Assembly: GCA_002698995.1 (NCBI GenBank)
Contig: PAAX01000012.1
Location: forward strand, 124,001 to 188,000
Length of the DNA stretch: 64,000 bases
Direction: 5' to 3'
Source: Ignavibacteriota bacterium
Lineage (GTDB): Bacteria; Bacteroidota; Ignavibacteria; Ignavibacteriales; Melioribacteraceae
Shown: positions 62,343 through 64,000 of the stretch, piece after piece
Layout of the letters: each line of letters starts with the position of its first letter
Numbering within the stretch: the stretch's first letter is position 1
Translations under genes and position numbers: made by a program
Notes under the pieces: model-generated
The model's input: the letters and a program-made list of their open reading frames with translations, nothing else
The model's database searches: none
Told to the model about the DNA's origin: nothing

Positions 62343-64000
62343 ATGAACTCTAGAAAAATCCTTTATTATAAAATTACAGCCGTCCTGCTTATAATTCTCC
62401 TTTTTACTTCATGTGGAAAAGAAATTCAAAACAATCAACTGCTCGAAGAAGAAAATACTGGAGTTTGGTATATCCAATCCGAGGTTGATTTGGGTTCTAG
62501 AATTACGATGAAAAATGCCGACTTCGGTTTTGCAATTTCAAGAGGAAGAGGAGAAGATGTTAAAGGAAAAGCCTATACTTTTAATGAAGGAAAATGGGAA
62601 GAATTCGTTTCTTTTAACTATTCGGATTTCCCCTTAGTTGCCGAATATAAAGAAGGAATTTATTGGTATCTAATTCATGAAGTTCATTACAACAATTATA
62701 AACCGCGCTTATATCAATTCAATTCTATAAATAATGAAATTACCGAAATTCCTCTTCCTATAATTAAGTGGGATGAAAAAGATTATGCGATGTGGAAAGA
62801 TTTGCAGATTATGGAAGACGGTACTGCTTGGCTTGTCGGTCAACAAGGACATATAGCATTCTTCAACGGTTCTGTTTGGGAGGAATATGAAAGTCCCGTT
62901 AAAAAGTATGAACCGGAAAAATTATGGGCTGGTGATCTTAATTCCATTTTTATGATTGATAATAATAATGGCTGGGCAGTCGGCAGAAACGGAATAATTC
63001 TAAATTATAAAGATGGTATTTGGTCAATCTATCAAGAGGGAATTGAAGTAGAATATTTTGATGTCTTAATGATTGATAACGAAGGCTGGATTGTAGGTTC
63101 CAATTCAAAAATTCTAAAATATGAAAACGGTAAATGGATTGATGCATCAATAAAAAGCAGAGCTGCTTTAAAATCAATAGCGGCATTAAATAAAAATGAT
63201 GTTTGGGTATGTGGAGAAAGATCAACACTTCTTCACTATGACGGTAAAAATTGGAAACAAGTTAAAGATGTTCAGATATTTGAAGATGGATTTAATGATA
63301 TATCAGTAATTCTTGATGAAAATAATAATAAGCAGATCTGGATTATGGGATCGAATGCAATTTATTCAATTTCGCAGTCATTCGGATTTTCTTTCACGCA
63401 GATTACAAGTCAAGTTGGTTTGAGAAGAGAAGGCACAATTGCAATTCCCATTGAATTGAATAACGATGATTTTACAGACCTAATAATAATGATGGAAGAT
63501 ACATCTCCACTATTTTATGAAAATTTAGGAAATGGTGATTTTAGAGAAATAGCTTTATCCTCAACCGGAATTGAGAATCCAATGATTGCAAACACCGCTT
63601 CTGTTGGTGATATAAACAATGACGGACATGATGATTTAATTCTTATTTCGATGGAAGGAGATTTCTCTATTTATATAGGAAAGGGGGGAATTTCATTCAA
63701 AGATATTACGGAATATTCGGAAATTGAAATTAATCTTGCTAATGGAAACGCAGATTCTCAAGCAAAATTTGTTGATCTGAATAATGATGGAAACCTTGAT
63801 TTGTATCTCTCGTTTGGTAATGATAATGATTTGATTTTTCAAAATGACGGAACAGGCAAATTCACAAACGTTTATGAGAGCTCGGGAATTAATAAAGTAC
63901 TTAATAGAAGAGGTTTTGGAGTAGTATTTACAGACCTCAACAACGATAATTTGATAGATCTGTTTATGGGATATAGATTTCCGCTTGGAGAAAGTTTTTA
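62343..64000 (+). CDS. VCBS/FG-GAP-repeat lipoprotein, C-terminus cut by window edge
   Basis: Open from the ATG at 62343 to the edge, about 552 residues. A lipoprotein signal (lipobox LLFTSCGKE) is followed by about 340 residues of propeller-like repeats with Trp-containing motifs (NGWAVGRNG, EGWIVGSNS, NDVWVCGERS). FG-GAP/VCBS-type repeats then follow with calcium-like DxNxDG loops (GDINNDGHDDLI, DLNNDGNLDLYL, DLNNDNLIDLFM). These repeats usually mediate adhesion or carbohydrate binding at the surface. The promoter at 62278-62310 lies just upstream. Its end cannot be assessed. Confidence 0.88.
   Translation, partial: MNSRKILYYKITAVLLIILLFTSCGKEIQNNQLLEEENTGVWYIQSEVDLGSRITMKNADFGFAISRGRGEDVKGKAYTFNEGKWEEFVSFNYSDFPLVAEYKEGIYWYLIHEVHYNNYKPRLYQFNSINNEITEIPLPIIKWDEKDYAMWKDLQIMEDGTAWLVGQQGHIAFFNGSVWEEYESPVKKYEPEKLWAGDLNSIFMIDNNNGWAVGRNGIILNYKDGIWSIYQEGIEVEYFDVLMIDNEGWIVGSNSKILKYENGKWIDASIKSRAALKSIAALNKNDVWVCGERSTLLHYDGKNWKQVKDVQIFEDGFNDISVILDENNNKQIWIMGSNAIYSISQSFGFSFTQITSQVGLRREGTIAIPIELNNDDFTDLIIMMEDTSPLFYENLGNGDFREIALSSTGIENPMIANTASVGDINNDGHDDLILISMEGDFSIYIGKGGISFKDITEYSEIEINLANGNADSQAKFVDLNNDGNLDLYLSFGNDNDLIFQNDGTGKFTNVYESSGINKVLNRRGFGVVFTDLNNDNLIDLFMGYRFPLGESF

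Noticed and set aside
62950-63228. Minus-strand ORF of 92 residues
   Set aside because: Antisense to the FG-GAP lipoprotein; no features.
1-64000. tRNA, rRNA, prophage and insertion sequence genes
   Set aside because: None seen in the intergenic regions or among the proteins; no transposase, integrase or capsid-like sequence.

Overview
The window is AT-rich (roughly two thirds A+T by eye), densely coding DNA from a free-living member of the Bacteroidota/Ignavibacteria (FCB) group. Three things point there. The M14 peptidase at 49378-51207 ends in a YQNYPNPFNP-type C-terminal sorting domain. There are many TonB-dependent receptors, HMA/HYC_CC_PP metal proteins and YfiR-type sensor kinases. 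Several starts are preceded by TTG-N20-TAnnTTTG promoters rather than classical sigma-70 boxes. No rRNA, tRNA, CRISPR array, phage or insertion sequence was seen.

Layout. 1-5227 (minus): an outer-membrane-like protein, aroK, aroB, a GHL10 glycosidase-like lipid/sugar-hydrolase-fold protein and a GH13 alpha-amylase cut by the left edge, apparently one operon. 5568-17591 (plus): a sensory island with a TonB-dependent receptor, a YfiR-domain histidine kinase, two receiver proteins/kinases, a cobalamin-binding protein with the CarH-type Wx9EH light-sensor motif, its partner histidine kinase, a REC-multiPAS kinase and a final receiver. None of these has a DNA-binding output. 17670-24219 (minus): PpiD-like chaperone and the complete pstSCAB-phoU phosphate operon. 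24385-27073 (plus): a sodium/solute symporter flanked by two paralogous ~70-aa membrane proteins. 27122-31775: tail-specific protease (minus), then YjbR-family protein, outer-membrane protein, peptide deformylase and a methyltransferase (plus). 31812-35209 (minus): a metal-related module of TonB receptor, HMA protein, a frameshifted HYC_CC_PP protein and a Cys-containing membrane protein. 35283-47826: a surface-polysaccharide locus with glycosyltransferases, YfhO-like protein, Wzx-type flippase, FkbM methyltransferase and an aminosugar set (DegT aminotransferase, GNAT, methyltransferase). 48024-51675: secreted lipoprotein with a GH43-like propeller, sorted M14 peptidase and a small membrane protein. 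51672-57285 (minus): prfA, glycosyltransferase, miaA and a cNMP-GAF kinase lacking its phosphoacceptor histidine. 57543-64000: ECF sigma/anti-sigma pair, OsmC, HAD hydrolase, 1-Cys peroxiredoxin, small secreted proteins, an RlpA-like protein and a VCBS/FG-GAP lipoprotein running off the right edge.

The most promising element is the B12-dependent light-sensor candidate at 12123-13184, coupled to a histidine kinase 9 bases downstream. Other points of interest are the small-protein/symporter unit, the frameshifted HYC_CC_PP gene, the histidine-less kinase, and short repeats upstream of pstS and between glycosyltransferase genes.
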